DNA from: Chromatiales bacterium
Lineage (GTDB): Bacteria > Pseudomonadota > Gammaproteobacteria > JAGRGH01
Direction of reading: 5' to 3'
NCBI GenBank assembly: GCA_020445605.1
Contig: JAGRGH010000052.1
Span: 1 to 51,133, forward strand
DNA: 51,133 nt
In this document: one piece after another, positions 8,023-16,692 of the stretch
Position numbering within the stretch: the stretch's first letter is position 1
Layout of the letters: every line of letters begins with the position of its first letter
The notes under the pieces: generated by a model
The model's database searches: none
Told to the model about the DNA's origin: nothing
What the model saw: the letters and a program-made list of their open reading frames with translations, nothing else
Program-made: the position numbers and the translations under genes

Positions 8023-8200
8023 ACCTGTAGACGGTGCAAGCCCAGGGAAACGGACGCCGAACCACATCGGTCGTCCATGGCGCGCAGATCGTTCGGCCTT
8101 CTTGAGCTTAGATCATCGGCGGCGTAACACAATGAAAAATAATGGCCTGAGTCCCCTCGTGCCGTTCAGGCCCGATAGGAGAACTCGCAGTTTAAAGGGT
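8023..8200. other. Intergenic region upstream of the GGDEF gene
   Basis: With repeat copy B this forms a 384-bp gap between the divergent 5' end of the cyclase gene and the 3' end of rlmKL. The part next to 8022 should carry the cyclase promoter. I do not see convincing hexamers, and there is no gene. Confidence 0.4.
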
Positions 8201-8367
8201 TATCAGGCTGTTGAAATTCTCATTTCAACAGCCCGATCACGCGAGACAGGGACGTCTCGCCCAAAATCGAACACGCAAGTGCCTGATTTTTGTGAGCAAC
8301 CGAAAACCACTCTTTTCGGTTGCGACGTTGAAAAGGCCATGGATGGGCCTTTTTCAACAACCCGTTA
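8201..8367 (-). repeat. MITE-like palindromic repeat, copy B (inverted relative to A)
   Basis: Read on the minus strand, this matches copy A along nearly its full length, including GGCCTTTTTCAAC, CAACCGAAAA, GTCTCGC and the terminal CTGTTGAAA arms, with scattered substitutions. The edges read TATCAGGCTGTTGAA and TTCAACAACCCGTTA. It ends about 40 bp before the rlmKL stop codon. A and B face each other around the methyltransferase and GGDEF genes. Confidence 0.85.
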
Positions 8368-8406
8368 TTGGCGGTCGGCTCGGTGGGCAGATTCCGTGCC
8401 GTTTGC

Positions 8407-10545
8407 TCAACGGCGGTTCGCGGCGGTGATGCGCCAGCACTGGTGAACCTTCGGCTGGCGTTTGAAGTCCTCGGGCGTGGTGCGCGCCGTCCAGTCCTCG
8501 ATCGCAAACGCCGCGAGTGCAGCGGTATCGAGCGTGAAGCGGCGGAAATTCGTCGAGAAGATCAGTTCACCGTCCGCTGTCAGCAGACGGGCGGCGTCGG
8601 TGATCAGCCGCACGTGATCGCGCTGGATGTCCAGTACATCTTCCATGCGCTTGGAGTTCGAGAACGTCGGCGGATCAAGAAAGATCAAATCGAAGCGCGC
8701 GGGCCTTTCCGCGGCCTGTTCCAGCCATGTCTGGGCGTCCGCGCGCACGAGGCGATGGCGCTTTTCGTCCAGCCTGTTCAGGCGGAAGTTGCGCTCGGCC
8801 CAGTCGAGATAGGTGTTCGACAGATCGACCGAAACGCTCTCCGTCGCGCCGCCCAGCGCCGCGTGCACGCTCGCCGTGGCGGTGTAGCAGTAGAGATTCA
8901 AAAAACGTTTTCCGCCTGCGCGTTCGGCGATCAGCAGTCGTACCGGGCGGTGATCCAGAAACAGACCGGTGTCGAGGTAGTCGGTCAGATTCACCAGCAA
9001 TCTGGCGGCACCTTCGTGCACGGGATGGAATCCCGACTGTGCGTCGAGCTTTTGATACTGGGCGCGTCCACGCTGGCGCGCGCGATGTTTCATGATCGCG
9101 TGTTCGCGTGGAATCTCCAGCGCCTCGGCAACCGCGCCGACGGCCATCACGCGCCGACGTTCCGCGCGCTCGGCATCCACGCTCTTGGGTGGATCGTATT
9201 CCTGAATGTGCGCCCAGCGCTGGGAGCCATTGGCGGTTTCCAGATCGTAGCAATCGACCGCGAATGCGAACTCCGGCAGATCGCGGTCGTAGACACGAAA
9301 CGCCGCGATGCCTTCGCGCCTCGCCCAGCGGCCGAGATGCTTGAGGTTCTTGCGCAGGCGGTTGACGAACATCGTCGCCGCGTCGTCGTGCGCGGATTCG
9401 GTCTGCGTGAAATGCAGCAGGCGACACTCGATCGGGCCGTTGTAGAGCGTGTCGATGCGCTGCGGCGCGAGGCCGATGTAGCCGGCCAGCGTGGCGTCGG
9501 CCGTGAATACCGCCGCGCGCCAGCCCGGGTGTTTCGCGATGGCATCACCGAGCGCGGCGTACAGCGCGGGCAGACCGCTGTCGGCGCCGATGCGCTCGCC
9601 ATACGGCGGATTCGTGATCAGGAGTCCGCCGGCGGCTTCCGGCAGTTCGAGGCCCTGGCGCAGATCGCGACGGTTCAGTGTCACGTGGTTCGCGAATCCC
9701 GCGCGGGCGAGGTTCTCCCGCGCGCGGACCAGTGCCATCGAGTCGGAATCCGCACCGCTGATCAACGGCATGCGGGCGCGGCCGGCGGCCTCGCGCGCAT
9801 CGGCCTCGGCCAGCAGTGCCTGCCATGCGCCGGCGTCGTGACCGCGCCAGCCGAGGAAGCCGTAGTAGTCGCGGTGTCGGCCCGGGGCCGCATCGGCGGC
9901 GATCATTGCAGCCTCGATCAGCAGGGTGCCGGCGCCGCACAGCGGGTCGGCCAGTGCGAAACCTCCGGCCGCCAGCGCCGGCCAGTCCGCCGCCAGCAGC
10001 AGCGCGGCGGCGAGGTTCTCCTTCAGCGGCGCTGCGCCGGCCTCGGTGCGGTAGCCGCGCCGGTGCAGGCTGGCGCCGGACAGATCCAGCGACAGTCGCG
10101 CCTTCTCGCTGCGCACATGCAGATTGATGCGAATGGTCGGCCGTTCGAGATCGACCGACGGCCGCGCGCCGCCGTGTTCGCGGAACTGGTCGACGATCGC
10201 GTCCTTGACCTTCAGCGCCGCGTACTGGCTGTGCGGCAGCACCGAGCCCGCCGCGGTGCAGTCGACGGCGAGCGTGTCGGCCGGGCCCAGGTGCGCGCTC
10301 CAGTCGATCGTGCGCACGAAGTCGTACAGTGCGTCCGGCCCGTTCACGCGTGTCTCGGCCAGCGGCATCAGCACGCGACTGGCCACGCGCGACCACAGGC
10401 ACACGCGATAGGCCGCGGCGAGCCCCCCCTCGAACAGCAGGGCCGCCGGGCCCTGCGCGCCGGCGTCGATGCCCATGGCGCGCAGTTCGGCGCGCAGCAG
10501 GCCGATGACGCCCTTCGGGGCGGTGACGACGAAGTTCTGGTTCAA
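8407..10545 (-). CDS. rlmKL: Bifunctional 23S rRNA methyltransferase RlmKL
   Basis: 712 aa, close to the E. coli length. Residues about 1-160 hold the THUMP region (FVVTAPKGVIGLLRAELRAMG; LHRRGYRTEAGAAPLKENLAAA). The RlmL half, which makes m2G2445, has the SAM site LADPLCGAGTLLIEAAM and the catalytic motif TNPPYGERIG. The C-terminal RlmK half, which makes m7G2069, has FLNLYCYTATASVHAALGGA and LDPPTFSNSKRM. Both modify 23S rRNA during early large-subunit assembly. The start ATG at 10545 gives the standard N-terminus. It is divergent from dnaE2, with about 100 bp between starts. Confidence 0.96.
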   Translation of the reverse strand: MNQNFVVTAPKGVIGLLRAELRAMGIDAGAQGPAALLFEGGLAAAYRVCLWSRVASRVLMPLAETRVNGPDALYDFVRTIDWSAHLGPADTLAVDCTAAGSVLPHSQYAALKVKDAIVDQFREHGGARPSVDLERPTIRINLHVRSEKARLSLDLSGASLHRRGYRTEAGAAPLKENLAAALLLAADWPALAAGGFALADPLCGAGTLLIEAAMIAADAAPGRHRDYYGFLGWRGHDAGAWQALLAEADAREAAGRARMPLISGADSDSMALVRARENLARAGFANHVTLNRRDLRQGLELPEAAGGLLITNPPYGERIGADSGLPALYAALGDAIAKHPGWRAAVFTADATLAGYIGLAPQRIDTLYNGPIECRLLHFTQTESAHDDAATMFVNRLRKNLKHLGRWARREGIAAFRVYDRDLPEFAFAVDCYDLETANGSQRWAHIQEYDPPKSVDAERAERRRVMAVGAVAEALEIPREHAIMKHRARQRGRAQYQKLDAQSGFHPVHEGAARLLVNLTDYLDTGLFLDHRPVRLLIAERAGGKRFLNLYCYTATASVHAALGGATESVSVDLSNTYLDWAERNFRLNRLDEKRHRLVRADAQTWLEQAAERPARFDLIFLDPPTFSNSKRMEDVLDIQRDHVRLITDAARLLTADGELIFSTNFRRFTLDTAALAAFAIEDWTARTTPEDFKRQPKVHQCWRITAANRR

Positions 10546-10629
10546 GCGGGCGGTCTGGCGGGATGGGGCGCGCAGTTTAGCGCGAGACCGGGATGACCCG
10601 CCCCCGGCGCCCTTTCGGAAAAGGTCGAA

Positions 10630-10649
10630 AACTGTTTTTATATACAGTA
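10630..10649 (+). promoter_or_regulatory. LexA (SOS) box overlapping the dnaE2 start
   Basis: AACTGTTTTTATATACAGTA is a near-consensus CTG-N10-CAG operator with an A+T core. Its last base is the first base of the dnaE2 ATG. There is no room for a Shine-Dalgarno sequence between box and start, so the transcript may be leaderless or the start lies elsewhere. It is also only about 85-105 bp from the rlmKL start. Confidence 0.88.
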
Positions 10650-13600
10650 TGTCGACGCCGGCCTATGCGGAACTGCACTGTCTGTCGAATTTCAGCTTTC
10701 TGCGCGGGGCCTCGCACGCGCAGGAATTGGTCGCGCGCGCCGCCGAACTCGGCTATGCGGCGCTGGCGCTGACCGACGAGTGCTCGTTCGCCGGCAGCGT
10801 GCGCGCGCATCTGGCGGCGCGGGACTGTGGCCTCCCGCTGATCCATGGCACGGAACTGCGGCTTGCCGACGACGGCATCCGCCTGGTGTTGCTGGCGACG
10901 GACCGCGCGAGCTACGGCCGGCTCGCGGCCCTGGTCACCGCCGGGCGGCGCGCGGCCGAAAAGGGCGGCTATCGCCTGACCCGTGCCGATCTCGATGCCG
11001 CCGATCTCGCCGGCTGTCTCGCGCTGTATGCGCCGATTGATCCATTCAGTCCGGCCGCGGCGGACGACGCGCGCTGGGTCGCCGGGCGCTTTGGTGCGAG
11101 TGCCTGGCTGGCCGTGGAACTGCATCGCGAGGCCCGCGATGCCGAGCGCCTGACGCGGCTGCTCGATCTGGCCCGGCAAACCGGTCTGCGGCCCGTGGCG
11201 GCGGGCGACGTGCACATGCACCGGCGTGCACGTCGTGCGTTGCAGGACGTACTCACGGCACTGCGACTGCACACCACGGTGCAGCAGGCCGGTCGCGCGC
11301 TGTTCGCGAACGCCGAGCGCAGGCTGCGCACGCGCGGGGAACTCGCGGCCATCTATCCGCCGGAACTGCTCGCCGAGACGCTCGCGATTGCCGAACGCTG
11401 CGCATTCTCGTTCGACGAACTGCGCTACGAGTATCCGCGCGAACTCGTGCCGGCCGGCAGCACGCCGAGCCGGCACCTGCGTGAACTGAGTCTTGCGGGT
11501 GCGGCACGGCGCTGGCCCGGCGGGGTGTTACCGCAAGTCCGCGCGCAGATCGAACGCGAACTCGTGCTGATCGCCGAGCTGCGTTACGAGCCGTTTTTTC
11601 TCACAGTGCATGACATTGTTCACTACGCGCGCGGGCGCGGCATTCTGTGCCAGGGCCGTGGCTCGGCCGCGAACTCGGCGGTGTGTTTCTGTCTGGGCAT
11701 CACCGAGGTTGATCCCGCGCGCGGTCATCTGCTGTTCGAGCGGTTCATTTCCAAAGAGCGCAACGAGCCGCCGGACATCGACGTGGACTTCGAGCACGAA
11801 CGGCGCGAGGAGGTCATCCAGTACATCTACGGCAAATACGGCCGTGCGCGTGCGGCGCTTGCCGCGACCGTGATCAGCTATCGCGCGCGCAGCGCGATCC
11901 GTGACGTGGCGCGTGCGCTGGGTTTCGGCCCGGACCAGATCGTGCAGCTCGGCGCGAACCGTGCGTGGTGGGATCGCGAGGCGCTCGCCGCCGACCGCCT
12001 GCGCGAGCAGGGCTTTGATCCGGACAATCCGCTGATCGCGCGGCTGCGCTGGCTGGTCGACGAGCTGATCGGCTTTCCGCGCCATCTCTCGCAGCATGTC
12101 GGCGGTTTCGTCATCAGCGAGGGGCCGCTGTGCGAACTCGTGCCGATCGAGAACGCCGCGATGCCCGGGCGCACGGTGATCCAGTGGGACAAGGACGATC
12201 TCGACGCGCTCGGTCTGCTGAAGGTCGATTGTCTGGGTCTGGGCATGCTGTCGGTCATCCGCCGTGCATTCGATTTAATCCAACAACATCGTGGCCGTGC
12301 ACTGACCCTCGCCAGCGTGCCGCCGGAAGACCCTGCGGTCTACGCGATGCTGCAACAGGCCGACAGCATCGGCGTGTTCCAGGTCGAGTCGCGCGCGCAG
12401 ATGACCATGCTGCCGCGACTGAAACCCGAATGTTTCTACGATTTGGTCATCGAGGTCGCGATTCTGCGCCCGGGGCCGATTCAGGGCGAGATGGTGCATC
12501 CGTATCTGCGCCGTCGGCGCGGTGAGGAACCGGTCGATTATCCGAACGCCGCGGTGCGTGCCGTGCTCGAACGCACGCTGGGCGTGCCGATCTTTCAGGA
12601 ACAGGTCATCGAACTGGCGCAGGTCGCGGCCGGCTTCACGGCCGGCGAGGCCGATCAGTTGCGGCGTTCCATGGCGGCATGGAAGCGCAACGGCGGGCTG
12701 GAACATTTCCGTCAGCGCCTGCTCGACGGCATGCATGCACGCGGCTTTTCCGACGAATACGCCGAACGCATCTACCGGCAACTGCTGGGCTTTGGTGCGT
12801 ATGGGTTTCCTGAATCGCACGCGGCGAGCTTTGCGCTGCTCGTGTATGTCTCGGCCTGGCTCAAGTGCCATGAGCCCGCGGCGTTTGCTGCGGCACTCAT
12901 CAACAGCCAGCCGATGGGGTTCTATGCGCCGGCGCAGCTCATCATCGATGCGCGTCGACATGGCGTCGAAGTGCGGCCGATCGATGTCACGCGCTCGGAA
13001 TACGACTGCACGCTGGAACCGTGCAAGGGACCGGGCGGGCTTGCGTTACGGCTGGGCCTCAGGCTCGTGCTCGGGCTTGCCGAAGCCGCCGCCGAACGCA
13101 TCGTGACCGCACGAATCAGGAAGCCGTTTGCATCCGTCACGGAGCTTGCACGACGGGCCGGGCTGGATCGCGGTGCGCTGGAACGCCTTGCCGCCGCCGA
13201 TGCCCTGCACGCGCTGGCCGGCAACCGTCATCAGGCGCGCTGGCAGACCCGTGGCGTGGAGCCCGCCCGCGCAATGTTTGAAAACGCCGAACCGCCCGAG
13301 GGCGTGCCCATGCTGCGCACGCCGCGTGAAGGTGAATCCATTCTTGCCGATTACCGGCATACGCATCTGAGCCTGCGCCGGCATCCGCTTGCATTGCTGC
13401 GCAAACGGCTCGCGGCGAAGGGCCTGCGCACGGCCGCCGAGGTCGGCGCGTTCGAACATGGTGAATGGGCTTCGGCGGCGGGCATCGTGACCTGTCGCCA
13501 GCGCCCGGGCACGGCGACCGGCGTGGTGTTCCTGACGCTCGAGGACGAGACCGGCTATACGAATGTCGTCGTCTGGAGCCGGGTGGTCGAACAGCATCGC

Positions 13601-13744
13601 GCCGTGGTGCTCGGCGCGCGTCTGGTGGGGGTGGCGGGGCAGGTGCAGCGTGATGGTGAGGTCGTGCATCTCATCGCGCGCCGGCTCGAGGACCTCAGCG
13701 CGCTGATCGGCACCCTGCCGTCCGTTTCACGGGATTTTCATTGA
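10649..13744 (+). CDS. dnaE2: Error-prone DNA polymerase DnaE2 (ImuC)
   Basis: 1031 aa, the usual DnaE2 size. The N-terminal PHP domain opens with YAELHCLSNFSFLRGASH. Palm motifs are GILCQGRGSAANSAVC and the catalytic PPDIDVDFEHERREEVIQYI. Further family blocks are QWDKDDLDALGLLKVDCLGL, LRPGPIQGEMVHPYLRRR, and GFGAYGFPESHAASFALLVY. A C-terminal OB domain ends the protein (GVVFLTLEDETGYTNVVVW). DnaE2 is the polymerase of SOS-induced translesion synthesis, working with ImuB and the beta clamp. Start: the ATG at 10649 directly precedes the conserved YAELH block. The long upstream frame is antisense to rlmKL and ignored. It is regulated by the overlapping LexA box. No imuA is nearby. Confidence 0.97.
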   Translation: MSTPAYAELHCLSNFSFLRGASHAQELVARAAELGYAALALTDECSFAGSVRAHLAARDCGLPLIHGTELRLADDGIRLVLLATDRASYGRLAALVTAGRRAAEKGGYRLTRADLDAADLAGCLALYAPIDPFSPAAADDARWVAGRFGASAWLAVELHREARDAERLTRLLDLARQTGLRPVAAGDVHMHRRARRALQDVLTALRLHTTVQQAGRALFANAERRLRTRGELAAIYPPELLAETLAIAERCAFSFDELRYEYPRELVPAGSTPSRHLRELSLAGAARRWPGGVLPQVRAQIERELVLIAELRYEPFFLTVHDIVHYARGRGILCQGRGSAANSAVCFCLGITEVDPARGHLLFERFISKERNEPPDIDVDFEHERREEVIQYIYGKYGRARAALAATVISYRARSAIRDVARALGFGPDQIVQLGANRAWWDREALAADRLREQGFDPDNPLIARLRWLVDELIGFPRHLSQHVGGFVISEGPLCELVPIENAAMPGRTVIQWDKDDLDALGLLKVDCLGLGMLSVIRRAFDLIQQHRGRALTLASVPPEDPAVYAMLQQADSIGVFQVESRAQMTMLPRLKPECFYDLVIEVAILRPGPIQGEMVHPYLRRRRGEEPVDYPNAAVRAVLERTLGVPIFQEQVIELAQVAAGFTAGEADQLRRSMAAWKRNGGLEHFRQRLLDGMHARGFSDEYAERIYRQLLGFGAYGFPESHAASFALLVYVSAWLKCHEPAAFAAALINSQPMGFYAPAQLIIDARRHGVEVRPIDVTRSEYDCTLEPCKGPGGLALRLGLRLVLGLAEAAAERIVTARIRKPFASVTELARRAGLDRGALERLAAADALHALAGNRHQARWQTRGVEPARAMFENAEPPEGVPMLRTPREGESILADYRHTHLSLRRHPLALLRKRLAAKGLRTAAEVGAFEHGEWASAAGIVTCRQRPGTATGVVFLTLEDETGYTNVVVWSRVVEQHRAVVLGARLVGVAGQVQRDGEVVHLIARRLEDLSALIGTLPSVSRDFH

Positions 13745-13805
13745 GCGAATTTACCTGCCGGAACCAAAAAACCCCGAATCAATTACGTGGCTGGTTGGAT
13801 GCTTC

Positions 13806-14462
13806 CTAAAGCAGCAGCGCTCCCTTTTCAAAAAAATCCGTGCAGAACTCTTCCGCCTTGAAAAGCTCCGACTTCAAGCCTGCCGCGCCGGTGCTTACCA
13901 GCGCATCATAGGTCGGCGCGGAGTCGGTGTTCGAGTATTCAGGTTTGAATTGGCACGTATCTTCAGCAACTATTTCTTTAGACTGCGTGTCAATCAGGCG
14001 CATTCTCGCCGCATAGTGAACGTGATAGTTATTCCAGTCAGAACTGAAATAAACAAAGCTCCAGTTCAGTGTCTTGATGTCAATTATGAATCTCGCGTGC
14101 TGGTAGAGATCGGACAGCGAGTCCAGCGAATCGCTGTTTGCCACTGTTGCATTGGGCAGTATCGTTACGCCTCGCCTTAGAGAAATGTACTCTGCAATCG
14201 AATTTCCGATCCTGACGGCCGGATCAGGAACATTGTTTTCTTCGATAATCTTGTTTCCTTCTGATACTGCCACTAATACCCCGAGCACACCAAAGTATGC
14301 CTTGCCGGCAGTGAAGGCCATAAAATCCGGTTTATCGTAAGCGCTCGTGGTTGTCGATGCCGACCCGAGTGCGCCAATTGCGTCACTGGAAATAGGTTGG
14401 TGTCTGACAGACGCGCATCCTGTTAACAGAATCAGGCCGACCATGGCTGGCGCGTATTTCAT
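13806..14462 (-). CDS. Predicted lipoprotein of unknown function
   Basis: 218 aa. The signal peptide MKYAPAMVGLILLTGCASV contains a lipobox (LLTGC), so it should be lipidated. No known domain is recognised. Visible features are IIEENNVPDPAVRIGNSIAEYISLRRG, a segment reminiscent of lipoproteins that report a stress or transport state, and AEDTCQFKPEYSNTDSAPTYDALVSTGAAGLKSEL near the C-terminus. The ATG at 14462 has a strong GGAGGT 11 bases upstream; the longer frame is rejected. The gene is more A+T-rich than its neighbours, suggesting later arrival. It converges with dnaE2. Confidence 0.75.
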   Translation of the reverse strand: MKYAPAMVGLILLTGCASVRHQPISSDAIGALGSASTTTSAYDKPDFMAFTAGKAYFGVLGVLVAVSEGNKIIEENNVPDPAVRIGNSIAEYISLRRGVTILPNATVANSDSLDSLSDLYQHARFIIDIKTLNWSFVYFSSDWNNYHVHYAARMRLIDTQSKEIVAEDTCQFKPEYSNTDSAPTYDALVSTGAAGLKSELFKAEEFCTDFFEKGALLL

Positions 14463-14784
14463 CAGGCTACCTCCAAAAATTACGAAAAAACACAGAATGG
14501 CGGCGTACGCCAGGAAGCGGCGGTGGCAGAGGAACGGCAAGCCCCTCTGGGTGGGGCTATGCGCTGGCGATCCATTGCTGAATGCCAGAACGAAAGAGGT
14601 TGCGAGAGGGGGATGCCTTGCCAGAACCCAGCCCGGTTTCATCGATATCCCGAGTCATTCCCCTGACACCCTGTTCGATCATGCGCTCGGCGCTCGCGGA
14701 TGAAATTAGCCCTTGAGCAAGACTTCGTCAAGACGAATCAATCGAGCGAAACTGCGGTGAGGTGCCGCGTCGGTGCCGACCGGG
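14463..14784. other. Intergenic stretch before the lipoprotein gene
   Basis: 322 bp without a credible gene. It contains a small hairpin, AGCCCC/GGGGCT (14540-14558), without a T-tract. The 40 bp next to the lipoprotein start are A+T-rich and probably contain its promoter. I see no other structure. Confidence 0.5.
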
Positions 14785-15168
14785 TCACTGGTCGTTGCGC
14801 ATATGCTCGGCGGTGTTGCGGAAGTACTGGTCGAGCTGCTGGCGCAGCATGCCGTCGAAGCTGAGGTCGTCCATGGCGCGGGACATGCACAGCAGCCACT
14901 GATCGCGTTCGCGCGGGCCGATGGAAACGACCAGGTGCCGGCGGCGCAGCATCGGGTGGCCGCGGCGTTCCACATACAGCGGCGGGCCGCCGAACAGGCC
15001 CGACAGGAACCAGTAGAGCTTGTCGCGCGAGCCCGTGAGATCGGGCGGGTGCAGCGCGAGGATGTCGCGCGCCTCGGGCAGGCTCGCCATGTGGTCGTAG
15101 AAGCGGTCGACGAGTTCGCGCAGGCGCCCGGCACCGCCGATGCGTTCGTACAGGGTTTCGGCTGGCAC
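14785..15168 (-). CDS. Group II truncated haemoglobin
   Basis: 127 aa. YERIGGAGRLRELVDRFYDHM carries the B-helix Tyr. GHPMLRRRHLVVSIGPRERDQWL carries the proximal His and the G8 Trp that mark group II (trHbO-type) globins. The haem-binding cytosolic protein would bind O2 or handle nitric oxide/peroxide; physiology is not known here. Translation begins at GTG (15168) directly before PAETLYERIGG, with only a weak ribosome binding site. It is divergent from the PaaK-like gene, about 60 bp between starts. Confidence 0.9.
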   Translation of the reverse strand: MPAETLYERIGGAGRLRELVDRFYDHMASLPEARDILALHPPDLTGSRDKLYWFLSGLFGGPPLYVERRGHPMLRRRHLVVSIGPRERDQWLLCMSRAMDDLSFDGMLRQQLDQYFRNTAEHMRNDQ

Positions 15169-15229
15169 GGGGTTGATCCAGGCCGGCGCGGCTCGCGCCA
15201 GCCGTGCAGGTTTGGTCTGCGGCTACGTG

Positions 15230-16612
15230 ATGTCAAGCCATGATCCGGGCCAGTCGGTATGCTTGGCGGCTGTGAGTGGTCCCAACATCAGTATCGAAGC
15301 GGTTCTGGAGATGCAGAACCAGCTTGCTGACAGTCAGTGGCTGGAGGCCGCGGAGCTGCGCGCGCAGCAGTTCGAAAAGGCCACCGCACTCGTCGAACAT
15401 GCCTGGCGCACGGTGCCGTGGTATCGCGAGCGGCTGGCGATCGCCGGCATTCGCCCGGGCGTGCCCCTGACGGAGGCCGACTGGCTGCGCATCCCGATCC
15501 TCTCGCGACGCGAGGTGCAGGCGCTTGGCTTCTCGCTGAAAAGCGATGATGTGCCGCCCTCGCACGGCGAGGTGGTCGAGAACCGTTCCTCGGGTTCCAC
15601 GGGCACGCCGGTGCGCGCGCTGGGCACGGTCTACGACGCACTGTGGTTCAAGGCCATCGAACTGCGCTTTCACCTCTGGCACGACCGCGACTTTGAAAAA
15701 CCGCTTACGACCATTCGCAAGCGGCGCTGGCATACCGCGGCCTGGCCGGAAGGCGAGACGTACGAACGCTGGGGCGACATGGCGACGTTCCCGTTTCCGA
15801 CCGGCCCGCGTTACGCGCTGAACACCTCGGCGAGCACGGCCGAGCAGCTGGACTGGCTCCAGCGTCGGCCGCATCACTACCTGATGAGCTATCCGTCAAA
15901 CGTGCGCGCGCTCGCCCTGCATTGCCGGGAGACCGGCGCGGCACTGGCGGGGATGGCCCAGATCATCACGGTCGGCGAGGTGGTCCCCAACGAGCTTCGC
16001 GAGCTGTGTCGTGAAGTGTTCGGCGCCGTGATCACGGATGGCTACAGCGCCATGGAAGTCGGCCAGCTCGCGCTGCAATGCCCGGAGCACGAGCACTATC
16101 ACGTGCAGTCCGAGCGGCTGCTGGTCGAGGTCGTGGACGACGACGGCCAGCCCTGCGGCCCGGGGCAGATCGGCCGGGTGCTGGTCACGCCGCTTTTGAA
16201 CTACGCCATGCCGCTGCTGCGCTATGCCCTCGGCGACTATGCCGAGGTGGGGGCGCTGTGCGAGTGCGGACGCGGGCTGCCCGTGCTGACGCGCATCCTC
16301 GGCCGGCAGCGCAACACGCTGATCACACCGGACGGTGGGCGCTACTGGCCATCGTTCGGCACCACGACGTTTCTGAAGGTCGCGCCGATCGTGCAGCATC
16401 AGTTCGTGCAGCACAGCGTGGAACGGCTCGAAGGGCGGTTTGTGGTGAAGCGACCCCTGACGGAGCCCGAACTCGTGGAACTGCGCGAATTGATCCTGTC
16501 CGCCGTGCCATACCCGTTCGAGATCGAGCTGAGTTTCCACGATTCCCTGGAGCGCAGCGCCAGCGGCAAGTGGGAGGATTTCATCTCGCATGTCGATGCC
16601 GGGCCGCGTTAG
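15230..16612 (+). CDS. PaaK/CapK-like adenylate-forming enzyme
   Basis: 460 aa. The adenylate-forming signature RSSGSTGTPVRAL, the GYSAMEVGQLALQC block, LLRYALGDYAEVG and the C-terminal hinge/lysine region (SASGKWEDF) place it with phenylacetate-CoA ligase-like (PaaK/CapK) enzymes. These activate a carboxylate with ATP to an acyl-adenylate and may pass it to CoA or another acceptor. No paa pathway genes lie nearby, so the substrate is unknown. CEHEHYHVQSE and CECGRGLP give Cys/His residues similar to the metal-binding cluster of family members. The start is uncertain: ATG 15230 is used, and GTG 15272 is possible. Confidence 0.82.
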   Translation: MSSHDPGQSVCLAAVSGPNISIEAVLEMQNQLADSQWLEAAELRAQQFEKATALVEHAWRTVPWYRERLAIAGIRPGVPLTEADWLRIPILSRREVQALGFSLKSDDVPPSHGEVVENRSSGSTGTPVRALGTVYDALWFKAIELRFHLWHDRDFEKPLTTIRKRRWHTAAWPEGETYERWGDMATFPFPTGPRYALNTSASTAEQLDWLQRRPHHYLMSYPSNVRALALHCRETGAALAGMAQIITVGEVVPNELRELCREVFGAVITDGYSAMEVGQLALQCPEHEHYHVQSERLLVEVVDDDGQPCGPGQIGRVLVTPLLNYAMPLLRYALGDYAEVGALCECGRGLPVLTRILGRQRNTLITPDGGRYWPSFGTTTFLKVAPIVQHQFVQHSVERLEGRFVVKRPLTEPELVELRELILSAVPYPFEIELSFHDSLERSASGKWEDFISHVDAGPR

Positions 16613-16692
16613 CCGGTGGTAGAATCCTGCGTAATCAGAACTTTATTCAGGCGCGGCCGGACGCGGCGGCGCGGATACACGGGGGCTTCCAA
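16613..16692 (+). promoter_or_regulatory. Leader of first tandem gene, with block shared by the second
   Basis: CAGGCGCGGCCGGACGCGGC (16648-16667) and the following GGCGC recur at 17352-17376 in front of the paralogue. TAGAATCC lies about 30 bases upstream in both cases. The block sits 25-45 bases before the ATG, so it is either in the 5' untranslated region or a promoter-proximal regulatory site duplicated with the gene. Confidence 0.55.

Noticed and set aside
8368-10596. 742-codon open frame on the plus strand
   Set aside because: Antisense to rlmKL; the composition is that of a shadow frame in G+C-rich coding DNA, and no domain is visible.
14706-15236. 176-codon minus-strand frame overlapping the globin
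   Set aside because: Different frame, Arg/Ser/Ala shadow; the globin frame has all haem-binding residues.
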